Shown here: piece after piece, positions 35,016-46,512 of the stretch
Layout of the letters: the number at the start of each line of letters is the position of its first letter
Numbering within the stretch: the first letter of the stretch is position 1
DNA from: Sarocladium kiliense
Lineage: Eukaryota > Ascomycota > Sordariomycetes > Hypocreales > Sarocladiaceae
Assembly: GCA_030734395.1 (NCBI GenBank)
Contig: JAUZTG010000007.1
Location: 372,001-436,000, forward strand
Direction of reading: 5' to 3'
DNA length: 64,000 bases
The notes under the pieces: generated by a model
What the model was told of the DNA's origin: nothing
The model's input: the letters and a program-made list of their open reading frames with translations, nothing else
Database searches by the model: none
Translations under genes and position numbers: made by a program

Positions 35016-35879
35016 TCACAGAAGAGCAGCAATGAATCCCAGGATAACCAAGCCACCCGCAGCCGATAGCTGTGAGGCACCGGCAGTGATGACGTGAGTG
35101 GGCTGAGAGACAACAGCAGTCGAGACGGGAACACCATTACTGCTGATGACGATAGTCGTAGGCACGGCAGGGCCCTTGGTCGACAGGGGGTGAACCGAGG
35201 TGTAGGTAACATTTCCTCCGAGGCCACGGAGGAAGTAGCAGCCTCCGATGAGAGCGCAGACCTGGTTGGGGTACCGATGGGCAGGGTTGCAGCTGTAGTC
35301 ACCAATTGCGTTGGTTTGTCCCGGAGGTGGGCATGTTGGATGAGGGTTGGGAGCAGTGCTGGTGACCGAATAGCCCAGTCCGCGGAGGTAGTAGCAGCCG
35401 TCGATCAGAGCGCAAGCCTTGTCAGGGTATTCGTGGGCTGGGTTACAGCTATAGTCTCCAGCTGCATTTGTTTCTCCTGGAGGGGGGCAGGTAGCGGTAG
35501 GCTGGGCAGACGAGCTCGTGGAGGTGGCAGTCAAAACACCAAGACCTCGAAGGAAATAACAGCCATCGATGAGAGCACAGGCCTTGTCAGGGTACTCATG
35601 GGCTGGGTTGCAGCTGTAGTCTCCTGCTGCGTTGGTCTCGCCAGGAGGAGGGCAAGTGGCGGTAGGCTGGGCCGAGGAGGCTGTGGACGAGCCAGTCAAA
35701 ACACCAAGGCCGCGAAGGTAGTAGCAGTCTCCAATGAGAGCACATGCCTGCCCAGGGTATTCGTGGGCCGGGTTACAGCTGTAGTCGCCAGCAGCGTTCG
35801 TTTGGCCCGGTGGGGGGCAGTCGGCAGCTGAGACAGCAGCAAGGCTGGCGAGGAATGAGAGGGTAGTAGAGGCCTTCAT
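35016..35879 (-). CDS. Secreted four-repeat cysteine-rich protein with a GPI-type C-terminus
   Basis: Single exon, 287 aa, not recognised as a named family. A signal peptide (about 1-19) is followed by four copies of a 39-residue module starting at Cys21, 76, 131 and 183. Each has four cysteines in the pattern CPPPGxTN..GDYSCNPAH, YP...CALI..CY, LRGLG. Copies 1-3 are 55 residues apart, joined by Ser/Thr/Ala-rich linkers; copy 4 follows after 52. A Thr/Val/Ser-rich tail ends in a hydrophobic segment (LVILGFIAALL), as in GPI-anchored wall proteins. Copies are nearly identical in DNA, so duplication is recent. An in-frame antisense reading (35094-35831) is an artefact of the repeat. Surface protein, adhesin or effector roles are all possible; none is shown. 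Convergent with the thiamine gene (202 bp). Confidence 0.82.
   Translation of the reverse strand: MKASTTLSFLASLAAVSAADCPPPGQTNAAGDYSCNPAHEYPGQACALIGDCYYLRGLGVLTGSSTASSAQPTATCPPPGETNAAGDYSCNPAHEYPDKACALIDGCYFLRGLGVLTATSTSSSAQPTATCPPPGETNAAGDYSCNPAHEYPDKACALIDGCYYLRGLGYSVTSTAPNPHPTCPPPGQTNAIGDYSCNPAHRYPNQVCALIGGCYFLRGLGGNVTYTSVHPLSTKGPAVPTTIVISSNGVPVSTAVVSQPTHVITAGASQLSAAGGLVILGFIAALL
35365..35820 (-). repeat. 165-bp coding tandem repeat
   Basis: Nearly identical DNA units inside the cysteine-rich gene, each encoding one CPPPG...LRGLG module plus linker. The first three units are 165 bp apart at the nucleotide level; the fourth, at the 3' end of the gene, is more diverged. Copy-number change by slippage or unequal crossing over is to be expected. 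Confidence 0.8.
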
Positions 35880-37091
35880 TGTGATTTTGAGGTGGTAAAA
35901 TGTGAGGGATGAGGAGGAAATGGTCTAAAAGTGGTGAAGAAGTGTTGATGAGTGATGAAGAAAGTCGTGATCCCTAAGGCCAGGTTCAATGCCTTTATAT
36001 TCGCAACTCGAGGAGGCATCTCAGTAACGGTAGTCCGCAAGCAGCCGTTGATTCGGGAAAAACCCGAAGGGCTAGATCAGCCATCGAAAGGCTTCGCATC
36101 CAGCAACACGAAGTGAGCAAGTTCAACCGCCGGGCTGGGACGAACTATCCGCCCTATCGAGTGCCACATTCGTCAACGGTTCGACGAATACCATACGATG
36201 CCCATCCCCGGATTAGGGAAGACATCAGGCCCCAGGCACGGAACGGCACTTGAGACAATGTGTCACCCCATGCAAAGCATACAAAGGCCCGATGAGACAC
36301 TAATTTTAGACGGAGGAACCGTGGGCATGGCAACAAAGTTCGGGGCTAGGGAACCTTTCAGCCTCGCATCGCAGCTAGTACGATTCGATGGCTGGGGCTG
36401 GAGTGACGTCCTGCTCTTTAGCTAAAATTCTCATTCCACCTCTAGCCTTAGTCTGCAAAGCCAGCGCAGGAAAAGCCATCCGGTAAGATTTAGTGCTTCA
36501 GTGGCCAGAGTCGCCTTCGGCTTCCCCCGAACGTAACGTTCCGTCCCTTTACGGCGGTGCTGTGGGTGGCTTTCGAGGTGTCTCTGACTTTCTGGAATGC
36601 AGCACTCTGTTCCCAGCTGTTCCACGCACATAATTGTGGCATGTCTCAGACTTTAGTCTATCGTCACTGGGAACAAAGTGAAAAGACCGCTTTGGTGGTA
36701 GAGGTGTCGCATGATCGACTCCCGTTTTCGTCCCCATGTCTCGGACTAGGACCTAACCCGGGTCACTTTCGCTTTGTCGCTCGGAAACTCAGGAACATAC
36801 GTTCTAGGGATAAGGGTCCACGGTCGCAAGGAACAATGCATAGTGCGGTGACTTTCAAGGAAGGTGAATCGTGTTGTTGAGCGTAAACTCATGGGCAGAA
36901 GATGGGCGTCGCACGATGAGATAGTTAGCAGACTATGTGGCAGAGCCAACAACAGGACCATTTGGGACAAGCAGCTTGGCATAACAGCACAAGGATTCAT
37001 TTGGACGGACCTTTCTATACCACGGTGAATCACATTACATTTTGATCGCATGCCAAACTCCTGCCTGACAAGATGCGTGGGCGTAAACGCT
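35880..37091. other. Intergenic: promoter of the repeat gene and utp10 3' region
   Basis: About 1.2 kb between two minus-strand genes. The TATA-like box at 35994-36000 and the probable promoter of the cysteine-rich gene lie at the left. The rest (36150-37090) has only short overlapping open frames without domains and shows no RNA gene. Confidence 0.5.
35994..36000 (-). promoter_or_regulatory. TATA-like box of the cysteine-rich repeat gene
   Basis: ATATAAA on the minus strand, about 115 bp upstream of the start codon at 35879, a usual distance for a fungal TATA box. Confidence 0.5.
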
Positions 37092-40000
37092 CTACTGCAA
37101 CATAGCATCCAAACTCTCACCAAGCACCTCCTCAATCTGTACAATCCACCGATGAGTCTCCCTCTCCACGACCTCATCGTCATCCTCCTGCAGCTCGCTG
37201 ATGCGCGGCAACATCTCGTGAAGCATCGAGAGCCACTCCTCGCCAAGCCTCGTTGTCAGCTCCTGCTCACATTTGACAGCCGCTAATCTCACGGCTGTCT
37301 GCTCCGACTTGAGATGCTTGAGCAGCGCAGAGTTCAGCTCCTTCTGGTGCGCCTGTGAATCGGCAGCAGCGGCAAGCTCAACTACCGTGGGGATGAGATC
37401 CGTAGTCAGATCCACAGACGGTGCATGTAGGAATTGCGCGGTAAGGACGGGAAGCACTGCGCCGAAATGGGATGGCGATTGCCAGAAGTCGTCCTGATCA
37501 TGTTCGAAGCACTTAGACAAGGTGCTCAGGACACGGTTCCAGAGCTGGCGGTCTTCCGCAGAAGAGGGCTTCAAGCTACCAAGGACCTTGACAGCATCGT
37601 CTAAGATGTACGTCGCGTAATTGGTAACGATGGACTTGAGGGTACCGAAGAATGTGTCGAAGAAGCCGTACAGGCTCTCAAGACGAAGCTTACGTCCAGT
37701 GGTATCCTTCTTGGACAGGCCTGAACTTGACCACTCAACAAACTGTACGAAGATTGGTCGGAATGCGGCATCGTTGAGCTTGTAAATCATCTTGAGAGCC
37801 TGGTCGTTCACGCTGGATTCGATAGCAGCCAGCTGCTTCTGATCATGTCCAATGGCACCAGATGATTGGCGTCGGAGATCAAATGCATTGGTAATGATTG
37901 CGGTAAGAGTTGAAGTGTTCTTCGAGATGGTGCTCTTCGGATGCTTCTCGATCGCCATACCAAGCACGTTGAGGTATTCAATAACAGCCTGAACAAAGTT
38001 AGCGCTTCTCTCGACCCAGCTCAGATTGCTGAAACTTACCAAGAAGCCTGCGGCAGTAGCGGAGCTCCAGTTCTTCTCCAGGCTGCCAAAGATCTCCTTG
38101 GCCTCCATCCTTCGGGCAAGGAACTCGAGACATGTAGTGCGACTCTCGTTGACCTCATCACCAAGATCGGCGACAGCCGACTTGTTCGATACTTCAAGAA
38201 TGCGCTGAAGGTGGTTCGAAAGCATGTACGGGAGGTGTTCCGCCAGGGCAGTGAAGAAGCTGTACACCGCAGCGTGGAGCTCTACGTCTTGAGTCTCGCT
38301 CTCGATGCTCTCGCTGAGATAGGCGATAGCAGTAGGCAATGCAATGGGAAGGACGGGAACGATAGCATCTTGCAGGACATCAACCAAAGAGGTCAGACAA
38401 AGCACAGCCATAACACGTAGTCTCCTCTCATCTTGGCCAAGACAGTGCTCGCCAGCAATGATAGTGGCGGCAGCCACGACAGCTTCGACATCCTTCTTTC
38501 CGTACTTCTCTGCAATCTTGTCCACGCAAGTGACAGCTGTGTGTTTGTAACGGATATCGGTTGATTCGCGAATCGCTGCAGTCAATTGCGGCAAGAAAGC
38601 CAACAGGACGTTCCGTGATTTCGCGTCGTAGCTGCTTTCCTTCTCCACTCTGACTTCAAGGGCGCGGAGGACCTTTTGACGTAGGCCGAGATCTGGTCTA
38701 TCAAGCAGATCCTCGACTGCCCTGACAAACTCTCCAATAGACAACAAGTCAAGGAGGTTGGCAAGAGCCGCACCGCATCGGCTGTGAAGGATCTTGTTAT
38801 CCTTCACGGTATCGGCAAGCATGAGGATTCGCTCCAGCAGCATAGCGTACTGGCCTCGGACCTCAGATGCCTCCATATCATCTTGATCTGCCAGCTTCTC
38901 AATCTCTGCTTTCAGCTTCTTACTCGACAAGAAGCTGGGGAAAGCTGAAAGTTGCCGAAGAGCAACCTGCTCCACGTCCTTCTTGCTTCCATCATCCGCA
39001 AGGCCAAGAAGGGTAAAAGAGAGACCAGGCTTCGGCTTGTACAGATCCGCAGTTAGATCAAGCAATTGAATCAGTGTCTCCAGTTGCACCTCAACTCTGA
39101 AGCTGTTGAGGAGGTCGACAATGAATGCCAAGAGCGCCTCACTTGGCCCATATCGATCAACCAGCATGCTGACTAGAGCAAAGAGGAACTCACGTGGACC
39201 GAGAGTCTCAACCAAGGCCACGAAGAGGTCGCGACGGCGGTGAGCGGGAACATGCTCATAAGCCGTGCTGAAGCTGACGAGGATATCCGAAGCTCCAGCT
39301 ACGGGGCCCTTGTCACCCTTCCGAAGGGATTGAATGAGTGGCGGAACGACCTCCTTGATAGTCTGAGATACCACATGGGCCGCGTAGTCGTCGCTTTGTC
39401 GGAGCACCGAAGTGCCCATGAATGTGAAGATGGGCATGACACTGTGAAGAACAAGGCTCGGGGCAGTTGATGCCAGGCTTGCAATCAAGAGGAGAGCCGC
39501 GTTCTGGACGACAGGGCTCGATGACTTCTGAATGCAGTTCACAAGCAAATCACCATATCCACCCGATGTATGGATCTCCAACTTCTTGTTCTTCTGGTAA
39601 GCAGGCATCATAGCCAACAAACTCCTGAGAATAAGGTTCTGCAGGTAGCCAAGCTCTGAGCCCACCACTGTTCTGAAGTGCTGGAGCTCAGACAGGGCAG
39701 AGAACAGACCGTCCAGGAGCTCAGGGTGGTTGACAGGATCAGAGTTATCCACGAGCTGTAGGATGAAGGTGACTTTGCGCAAGGTCTGGCTCAGCTCCGG
39801 TGTGATCTGGCTGACAATTGCGCGGGTCCCGGTGGCAGAGCTAGTCCTTCGGCGCTTATTAGGCGGAGGCTCGGTGATCATCTTTGTGCCTGTCTGGATA
39901 GAGTCGAGGAATGACGCAAGGATAGCGGTGGTCAGAGGGACCTTCTTGAGGAGATCACCAGATTCGGCTGGGATAATAGTGTCCACACCGTCCGCCTCTG

Positions 40001-42601
40001 GTGTCTGCTGGGACATCTCTAACAACTGTTCCGCGACGGTGGCCTTCACATTGTCGTTGAGTGCCGACCACATAGTGCCAATCCTCGTGAACAAAGCCTG
40101 AATAAGTCCCTGCCTCTGCGCACCAGTCGCAGTTCGCAAATAATTGAGGATAAACTCAAGACCTGGCGAGTCATTCGCAACGACGATATCGGCAAAGAGG
40201 GAGTCCATAGCCGCAACCTCGAGTTTCTCCGCTGCGCAGAGGTTATTGACTTCCTCATCATCGAGGCTTGCCCACCACTGGAGGACAGGCAGCAGATGGT
40301 GAGTTCGGGTGGTTCCTGAGACACTACGGACTCCATTAAGTGCTTTCAAAATTCGAGCTTTCACAAGAAGAAGCGGTGTCGCCACGACGTGGGAAGAGAA
40401 AACCGAGAACAAAGCCTGGCGAGCGGAAGAAGAGAGATGATCCTTTGGCTCCAGAGCGGGATCGGGTTTCGTCTGATATGTTCCCTTGTCAATACCAGCC
40501 CTCAGAACCTCGGCAATGTGACCGGGATCCATTATGCACTCTTCGACAGACGGAAGAACTTGGAAATGCAACACTCGAGCTACGACATCCGCACCCATGG
40601 TGGTGAAGTCGGTCCCTTTTCCGTATAGTGTAGCCTTGCCCCATACCGGCGGTGAAGTCTTGTTCGAAGCTGGAAGAACGTACAGACCAGCGATAACAGC
40701 CACAAGATCTGCGGCTGCTTGACGGACTCGCTTTGAAGCATCGCCGAGAGCTGAAAGGCAGTAAGGCAGCAGAGCCTGTACGTCCTTCTTGCTCGATCCT
40801 TGCTCCTCCTTCAGTCGGTTCTTGACCATATTGAGCGCAGCGACGCGTGCCAATGCTGGGTGGGGTCCACACCATACACGGACAAAGAATCCGAAGTAGG
40901 TGCAGTCATTCAACGCTGATGATCTCTTGAGTTTTGAAGACTGGTCGAATTGATCGAGAACAGCAGAGTTGTGAGCTTGGTCGGCGATGATTGAAAAGAA
41001 CAGATGGCTGAACTCATTGAAAAGGTCCTTGGGCTGTCGCTGCAGGCAGGGTGACAAACCCTCTTTCCGGGAATCAAGCTCCTTGACTAGGACGTTGAGG
41101 TCCTGCGGTGGTTTGGCTTCAATTGCTTCGGGTTCCTTGTCGGCATCAGCTGCATCAGGGAATCTCCTGGTCCTGAAGGACAGATCAAGTTTCATCTCCA
41201 ATTCCTCGATGTCAAAGTCGACTTCCTGGATCACAGTCTGAATGATATCGCCTGACGGGCCAGTGGCCTGGGATAACTTGATCAGCGCCGAGCCGAGCTC
41301 TCTTCTCAGACTGCCGGTCTCATCAGTTGTGTCGTCGAGCTTAAGCGCTGCAAGCAAGAGGGATTTGAAGATGACAGCGAGTTGCTTGTCTTTGAGGATA
41401 CGGCTCATCAAGATCGACATGATGGTGGGCAATCCTCGGGCGTCAGACTTCTTCGTGAACCTCTCAATGAGGGCGAGGCAGAGCCCGTTGGCGATCTTGT
41501 CGATCCTGCGCTCCTGGCCAATATCAACCAAAAGGGCACCGATATCGGGGACCTTCATCAGGGCCTTCGTGACCTTGGAGCTCATTTGCTTCGCAGATCT
41601 GAATTGAGCCAGGATGGTCAGACAGACAAGAGCAGGTCGGATAGTGTCACTAGTCCAGCCATGCACTGTCTGCTCCATCAACGCAGTCACTGCTGTGTCC
41701 TCCAAGCCAGCTTTTGAGACGAAGACTGCGATTGCCATGTAGGATGCAATCTGGATGCTAGGCACTTTGCGCATAACCAGCGACTCTGCGAAGATGGGAC
41801 CAACACGGTGGAGCAGAGCCTGCTCCCTCTCTCTCTGAACGACAGACCGGCCAGATTTGTTCGAATCGAGGATGCCGCTCAGTGCTTCGGTGATAAGACC
41901 TCCCCAAAACGAGATCAAGCCAGGGTACTGATACTGGATTCGGCATGATTGGAGGGTGTACTCGGAGAGGTTAGAAAGGAAGTCTGGGTGGTGAATGCAT
42001 CGGTGGACAAGGACAGCTCTTGATGGCGCAGTCAGAGACTGGATATACGGAGCTAGGAATTGGAAGTCGGCGGGAAGGCGTGCGGGCAGGATCGATAGCA
42101 GGGTCGTGAACGCAGGGATGGCGTGGTGTGGTAGGAAGGCGAAGATGAGGGCGGTGGTGTTTTCTTCGTGAATTCTGGACAAAGGTCAGCATTGGCTCAC
42201 GGATTGATGTAGAGCAAGGCGCACCTGAAGCGGCGAATCAGCCATTCAACCGACTTGATGGCGGGCATAAGCCTGAGGCGGCTGCCAACTAGGCGCAAGA
42301 AAGCCTCAACATGCTTATCCAACTCGACATTCTCGGCCTGCGTGAGTTGCGCGCGGTCCTGGGTCTTGCTGTCTTCGCTGAAGATGGTCTTGTCGAATGC
42401 CAGGAATCGATCGTCAAGTTGACAGAGCTCTTCAAAGCCCTGGTAGCAGGTGGTGTAGAGCGATTGGTAGCTCTGGGTGGCAGCGACCCTGGGCTCCCAG
42501 ATGAGAGACTTGGAATGGGCAGCCTTCTGGGCCTTGAGGTTGAGGGTGGATTTCGAGTTGGCGGCAATTTGCGCCAACTGCGCAGCGAGGGAGGTGACCA
42601 T
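37092..42601 (-). CDS. utp10: U3 snoRNP protein Utp10 (HEAT-repeat, small-subunit processome)
   Basis: A t-UTP subcomplex component of the 90S pre-ribosome, needed for rDNA transcription and early 18S processing in the nucleolus. Exons on the minus strand are 42601-42225, 42174-38040 and 37988-37092, giving 1,802 aa, the usual size. The start at 42601 (MVTSLAAQLAQIA) is the conserved N-terminus, so the upstream in-frame ATG at 42778 is not used. The first join gives RRFR/IHEENTTALIF. The body is HEAT-like helices throughout, and the BP28CT-type C-terminal region is present (RFEYLYGFF-like segment, HEMLPRISELQEDDDE). The second intron (37989-38039) is only 51 nt, a multiple of three with no stop, so the unspliced frame stays open; family continuity favours removal. 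Confidence 0.93.
37989..38039 (-). other. 51-nt in-frame, stop-free intron of utp10
   Basis: On the minus strand it starts GTAAGTTTCAG and ends GCTAACTTTGTTCAG, with a perfect fungal donor and a CTAAC branch site just before the acceptor. Removal joins TAAGFL to AVIEYLNVLG, the family-typical sequence. Retention would insert 17 residues without a frameshift, so gene finders that prefer long ORFs will miss it. Confidence 0.75.
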
Positions 42602-42880
42602 GGCCGTATGTGCCTCCCGAGGCTCCAACAGTCGAATGAGATGTGAATAGGACGGGAGGGTGTCGTCGACCTTCAGCGGCGCAACGGTGTAGAACAGTCT
42701 CCGAAATTTTTCTGGCGAAAAGAAAGTCGGCGGCGTTATCGATAAAGCGCGGGTCGAAATTCCACTGTAGCCCGTCAACCGTAGTGGGGGTCCCCGCTAA
42801 CGGGCCAGCGTCATGACCAGATACAGCGGAGGCGGGTTGCTTTGTGAGGATGTTGACTTTGAATGTGAACTCTTCACGGA

Positions 42881-42913
<33 letters not shown>

Positions 42914-43081
42914 TGTATGTATGTATGTATGTATGTGTGTATGTATGTATGTATGTATGTATGTATGTATGTATGTATGTATGTATGTATTAAATATGAA
43001 TACTGGCAGCTCTGAGATAAGAGTGCCTCAATGTCGATTTCTTTCGTTTACACTAGGTTCAGCAAAACTGTGCCCCAATTC
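42602..43081. other. Intergenic: utp10 promoter, GH95 3' region and microsatellite
   Basis: 480 bases between two minus-strand genes. The side near 42602 is the utp10 promoter and leader. It contains a tetranucleotide repeat tract, described separately, and an AT-rich stretch just right of it that may belong to the GH95 3' UTR. Confidence 0.6.
42884..42990. repeat. (TATG)n microsatellite, about 27 copies
   Basis: 107 bases of TATG repeats with one interruption (GTGTGT near 42935-42940). It sits about 280 bp upstream of the utp10 start codon and about 90 bp beyond the GH95 stop codon. Such a long pure tract should be length-polymorphic. Confidence 0.95.
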
Positions 43082-45510
43082 CTAAAACGCAATGACGACT
43101 GTCTGGCCGGCCTCTGTGCTAATAGGCCCGCTGTATGCAGCGCCATCTACAGTGAAGGAACGGCCATCTTGCACACGCACCGCCAGCTCACCTCCAGCCC
43201 GGCTCGTGATGCTCGCGCCGGTCACCTGTCCGCCTGACCATTCCGCGTCAACGATGAAGGATCCTCGCGCGACCCAGCCCGAGAAGGAGCCCGTATTGGC
43301 TGCTGAGGATGAGGGGATGGCTGGGCCAATGTGGACGAGCCCATTGTTGGACTGCAGGAACATCTCGTTGATGGCATGCGTGACGCCAAAGGACGCGTCG
43401 AGTTGCACCGCGCCGTGAGCGTCAGAGAAAAGATTCGGGCTCGTGAACTCAGTCATGAGGTGGTGAGTGTCGGCCAGCGCAGTGTCGCCTCTGAACATGC
43501 GCGAGCGCAGAAGCGAGGCCCAGACACGCGACCAACCCGTGCTGCCTGAGCCGTTTTCCATGCGATAGTCGAGGAGGGCTACGGCGCCCTCATACGCTTC
43601 CCGACTGCCCTGAAGAGGCGAGTACTGGCGACCAGGATGCAGACCGTACATGGAGCTGAAATGGCGGTGGCCAGCCTCGCTCTCGGCGTAGTCGTCATCC
43701 CACTCCATGAGGCGACCTGTGTTGGGGCTTACTGTTGGTGGTCCTACCTGAGCCAGGAAGTCCTGGGCCTCTGCAACGCCTTCGGTGCTGCCCACAGCCT
43801 CAGACAGCTCGATAAAGCTGCCGAAGAGATCGTGCATCAGAGCGCGATCCATCTGGGTGTCCTTGGCCAGGCCGGTCATGCCGCTTTGGTTGGGTATCCC
43901 GCGAGAGATCTCGGGTGAGTTAGACGGATATATGACCCAGTAACCGTCCTCAAGCACGGCAAAGTCGTAGATGAACTCCATGACGCCGGCTGCGATGGGT
44001 AGAATGTAAGACGCATGCTCTGGGTCCTTGGTGAAGCGCCAGTGGTCCATTGCCTGATTCACTACCCAGACGCCCCCCATGGGAAACGCGGTTGCTGGAG
44101 TCAATGAGTCTTGAGGCGCACAGTCTCCCCAGATATCGGTGTTGTGATGACAAACCCAGCCGCTCATACCATACATGTCCTGGGCCACGGCGCTGCCGCG
44201 TTGCTGCATACGGTTGAGGTGATCCCACAGAGGCTGGGCAACTTCGTCGAGGTTATTGTCCTCAGCCAGCCAATAGTTCATCTCCGTGTTGATGTTGATA
44301 GTGTACTTGGACCCCCAAGAGGGGAAGTAGTCCTGGCACCAGACGCCTTGGAGGTTGGCCGGGGCCGAGCCGGGTCGCGATGACGAGATGAGGAGGTACC
44401 GGCCGAAGTTGTACTCAAGTTCAATAAAGGTCGGATCCTGATCGTAGCTGCCGGCGCCGCCGAGATTGGAGAGGCGCTCGTTGGTTGGGGCTTGGCCACT
44501 ACTGGGGTTGGGATTGTTAAGGGACAGCGAGGCGCGGGAGTAGAGCTCGCTGTAGTCGTCGACGGCCTCCTCACGGAAGGCGTCGAAGCCCATGCTGGCA
44601 GCAGAAGCCAGCTTGGACGTTAGGACAGCAGCATGATCACCGTTGGGGTTGTGGTATGGCGTCTCGGCATCCCAGTAGATGGCGACGGAGTCGGCATTGG
44701 AGATGACGTGGGAGCTGCCGTCAACAGTCAGGGAGCCTGCATAGATGCTCTTGATTAGCTACAGCCTTCCCGACGTATGATCTAAAAAGGTTACAGAGGC
44801 GAGTCACAGAACAAGGACTAACCTCCATCGGCTGAGATGGTGTAGCCAGAGTTGTACCGATAGCTCCCATCATCCGTAGCGTATGCATCCATTACCACTG
44901 TGTTGTCGGATGCTGTGACACCATCGTTGCCTTGGGCTCGTGTAAGCGAGACACGCAGGTTGAGGTTCCCTGACCCGGACGACGAGAAGCGCATGCCAAT
45001 GGCGCCCGTCGGATAGTTTGCTACTGTCTCGCGGACAAACTCGATCCCGTCAATCGAGTAGGTCACGGTAGCCACACTGGTTTTGAGATCCAGACTGCGG
45101 TTATAGCCCTGAGCGGCATCATTGGAATGGCCCGTAGTGATGTACAGGTCACCCATGGTCTGGAAGCTACGCTGCTGGTCCGGCTGACCAGTCAAGGTCT
45201 CAATGTATCGACTGTCAGCCCCGTTCAGGTCCCCGCTGTCCATTAGGCTGCGGACCTCGCTCAGGCCCTGAATGGAATCAGGATTCACGCGGTTGCGCCA
45301 CGGTCCACTGAAGGCAGAGTCCTCGTTGAGGTGCAGGCGCTCGGTACCGACGCCTCCGTACACCAAACCACCCAGACGACCGTTGCCTACCGGTATAGCA
45401 CTTGTCATGCCGCTGGCCGGTGAGCTGTACCACATGAGGTTGCCATCAGCGCGGACGAGAGCCGACAAGACCAAGAGGTCGAGGCCTTGTAAACAGGATC
45501 CTACCTTCAT
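43082..45510 (-). CDS. Secreted GH95 alpha-L-fucosidase
   Basis: Glycoside hydrolase family 95, an inverting enzyme releasing alpha-1,2-linked (in some members other) fucose or galactose from plant xyloglucan and related glycans. Exons on the minus strand are 45510-44823 and 44736-43082, giving 780 aa, the family's usual size. The start at 45510 gives a signal peptide (about 1-22, VLSALVRA). The N-terminal domain begins WYSSPASGMTSAIPVGNGRLGGLVYG. The conserved NxN pair is seen in YTININTEMNYW, the general-acid Glu in VIYPSNSPE, and an Asp in QLDASFG; these match positions needed in the Bifidobacterium fucosidase. Biomass sensing is likely but not shown. The AA9 gene lies upstream, same strand. 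Confidence 0.92.
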
Positions 45511-46512
45511 GGCGAGTGCTTCAATTAGATCAATAAAGTGGTGCCAAGAGACTGTAGTGATTCTCTTGTGCAAGAGTCTCACTGCCGTTCGGAGTCGGAA
45601 GCAAAGAGGAGAGGGTGACGACGTTCAATATCGTAGGTATATATACACATTCTGGCAGCGTTAGCAGCTCGGCCGCCTTTACCCCAAAAGAGAAGAGCTC
45701 ATCACACGGACTACCAGATCAGTGACATTGCTGAGTGGAATCCGGGCTCTGCATCGTGCCTTGAGGTCACCGAGAACAAATGGATCTGCATCTGGATGGT
45801 ATGGACAGAGACTCAGTATCCGACGGCAATTGATTCAAGGTCACGCGTAGAACCGACGGAGTAAAGGGTGAATATATGGGAGTTGGGTCCAAACCTGAGC
45901 ATCAATTCGCTCGACCGATGATTCTGGACGTCGCCGGCGGGTAATTGGCGATGGACACCCAGTCAGTACAAGGAGTTACATACTCGGAACTCGAGTTACA
46001 TCCCCCCGCAATGGATCGGCGCCGATGCAGGTTGCTCAGACGCGCAAGAATCAGCATCAAGCGTGAGTGCTCCCCCGCATTCCCTGGTCAGGTCTTGATT
46101 CCGTCGCGTAGATGTTTTGTCCGAGGACAGATCGGGGTTAGGCAGTGGATGTGGTTCAGCACGAGCTGTGGTTCTGTTCGCTCATGATGCTGTACATACA
46201 TAATGGTGTTGACTTGGCATGCTGCAAGTCATATATTGAGCTAATAGCAATGCTACTACAAATAGAAGCGGACAAGTAAGAAACCTCATTATCCAACGAC
46301 TATAGAGTCCGAATGCTACAGGCTTTTGACACGGGGCACAACAAGTTGTAGGAGGTAACCAGGGTTTCTCACATGGCCATGTTCAGATCGGAATGACTAT
46401 TGAGATTCCTTGGCTAAGTACACTGTACCCACAGAACCCCAAAGCAATACCATGTTTCCATATAGGGACGGCTTATAATCACGGCTGGGCCTTACTGTCC
46501 TGCACGAAGGTC
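45511..46512. other. Intergenic: GH95 promoter and AA9 3' region
   Basis: About 1 kb with the GH95 promoter at the left and the AA9 3' flank at the right. The short open frame at 45945-46187 is Arg-rich but matches no family I recognise. Confidence 0.5.
45639..45646 (-). promoter_or_regulatory. TATA-like box of the GH95 gene
   Basis: TATATATA, about 130 bp upstream of the start codon at 45510, at a typical position for an inducible fungal gene. Inferred from sequence and spacing only. Confidence 0.55.

Noticed and set aside
35094..35831. 245-codon plus-strand open frame over the cysteine-rich repeats
   Set aside because: An open antisense frame produced by repeating one stop-free unit. The minus-strand reading has signal peptide, cysteines and GPI-type tail.
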